Below, piece by piece: positions 63,568-64,000 of a stretch of DNA of 64,000 nt; the stretch's first letter is position 1; the number at the start of each line of letters is the position of its first letter. The translations under genes and the position numbers were made by a program. The notes beneath the pieces are model-generated. The model was not told where the DNA came from. It searched no databases and saw only the letters and a program-made list of their open reading frames with translations. Origin of the DNA: Acanthacorydalis orientalis (lineage: Eukaryota > Arthropoda > Insecta > Megaloptera > Corydalidae); NCBI GenBank assembly GCA_034766995.1, contig CM068313.1, positions 23,985,012 to 24,049,011 of the forward strand, given 5' to 3'.

Positions 63568-63610
<43 letters not shown>
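63556..63610. repeat. (AC)n(AT)n microsatellite
   Basis: ACACACACGCAC, then an AT run. Confidence 0.96.
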
Positions 63611-63612
<2 letters not shown>

Positions 63613-63774
63613 AATAATTATAAACGAAAACTAAATTGTTATAATTTTTAATGTTATAAACAAATAAATCGTTTAAGTGTGGGTGAACGTACTGTGTCGA
63701 TGTGTGCGTGTTGAATGTTTTGGATAATAGCCAATTTTACAAAATCGAAACCAATAAATTAAACGTTTACAATC

Positions 63775-63942
63775 ATGACGATGAGCGAGTACGTGTTTTG
63801 TACTGATCAGTTTAATGTTTACATTTGGCCATCGATCCACGGGGGTAGCAGTTCAAATCTCCCCGGAGACATGTCAGTGCGCAATCACTGTCACGCCAAC
63901 GGCCTCCGGGGATTTATTCAGTCAGTCGTCTCGAATCAATGA
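63775..63942 (+). CDS. Candidate 55-codon open frame in a GC-rich islet
   Basis: An ATG at 63775 opens a frame reading MTMSEYVFCTDQFNVY, then a Gly/Ser/Asn-rich middle and GLRGFIQSVVSNQ before TGA at 63940. Codons are GC-rich, unlike the flanks. CCAAT occurs about 25 bases upstream of the ATG. The same DNA carries a perfect nine-base inverted repeat (63860-63868 with 63904-63912) and a GTTCAAATC similar to an RNA polymerase III B box, so it may instead be a structured repeat. No domain was recognised, and the window ends 58 bases later. Confidence 0.3.
   Translation: MTMSEYVFCTDQFNVYIWPSIHGGSSSNLPGDMSVRNHCHANGLRGFIQSVVSNQ
63860..63912 (+). other. Strong GC-rich hairpin
   Basis: TCCCCGGAG (63860-63868) pairs perfectly with CTCCGGGGA (63904-63912). 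The 35-base loop contains a nested stem, CAGTG/CACTG. It is the most stable-looking hairpin noticed in the window apart from AT runs. Confidence 0.7.
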
Positions 63943-64000
63943 TTATAGCAACAGATGAATCCATCAAAATGAATGTACTCAAAATGATTGACATAATATT

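Noticed and set aside
63849..63861. B-box-like GTTCAAATC suggesting a tRNA gene or tRNA-derived SINE
   Set aside because: No matching A box, anticodon arm or acceptor stem could be laid out around it. Kept only as an alternative for that islet.

Overview
The window is about 64 kb of very AT-rich eukaryotic DNA. Two lines counted by hand gave 12/60 and 16/60 G+C. No intact gene of ordinary length can be recognised. Long two-base microsatellites occur roughly once per kilobase, mostly (AT)n, often joined to AC, GT, AG, CT or GTAT runs. The recognisable relics are animal DNA transposons (mariner, hAT, perhaps piggyBac). This fits a gene-poor intergenic or intronic region of an animal genome, most likely an invertebrate such as an arthropod or a cephalopod-like mollusc. 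The species cannot be fixed from the sequence. Many long open frames in the window are only translations of (AT)n into Ile-Tyr repeats.

The clearest features are transposable elements. Three short mariner copies lie at 31903-32434 (+), 34418-34953 (-) and 55274-55831 (+). Each has both terminal repeats and TA flanks, and keeps only the N-terminal DNA-binding part of the transposase. All are internally deleted at nearly the same place, so they look like a non-autonomous family moved in trans. A decayed C-terminal transposase fragment, apparently from another mariner, is at 59764-59880 (-). Two non-autonomous hAT elements have eight-base target duplications: 42097-42518 and 46398-46819. The second closely matches, from memory, a hAT repeat of mammalian genomes, which raises horizontal transfer. 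Smaller repeats include a terminal-inverted-repeat mini-element at 222-305, a two-copy GC-rich repeat whose 3' side runs into (TA)n (10751-10857 and 22185-22292), and a module directly downstream of (AT)n at 47237 and 52974.

Against the AT-rich background stand about fifteen GC-richer islets of 100 to 500 bases. Several contain exon-like open frames beside good splice signals: 28206-28369 (-), 12305-12415 (+), 21616-22056 (+, a possible small three-exon gene), 63775-63942 (+), 7921-8160 (+, with an open frame on the other strand too) and 15172-15287 (+). None was recognised as a known protein, and all are hypotheses. Other islets, at 24170-24440, 39880-40020 and 51950-52320, have no convincing frame but carry motif clusters that could be regulatory. 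The rest is AT-rich sequence in which nothing specific was seen.
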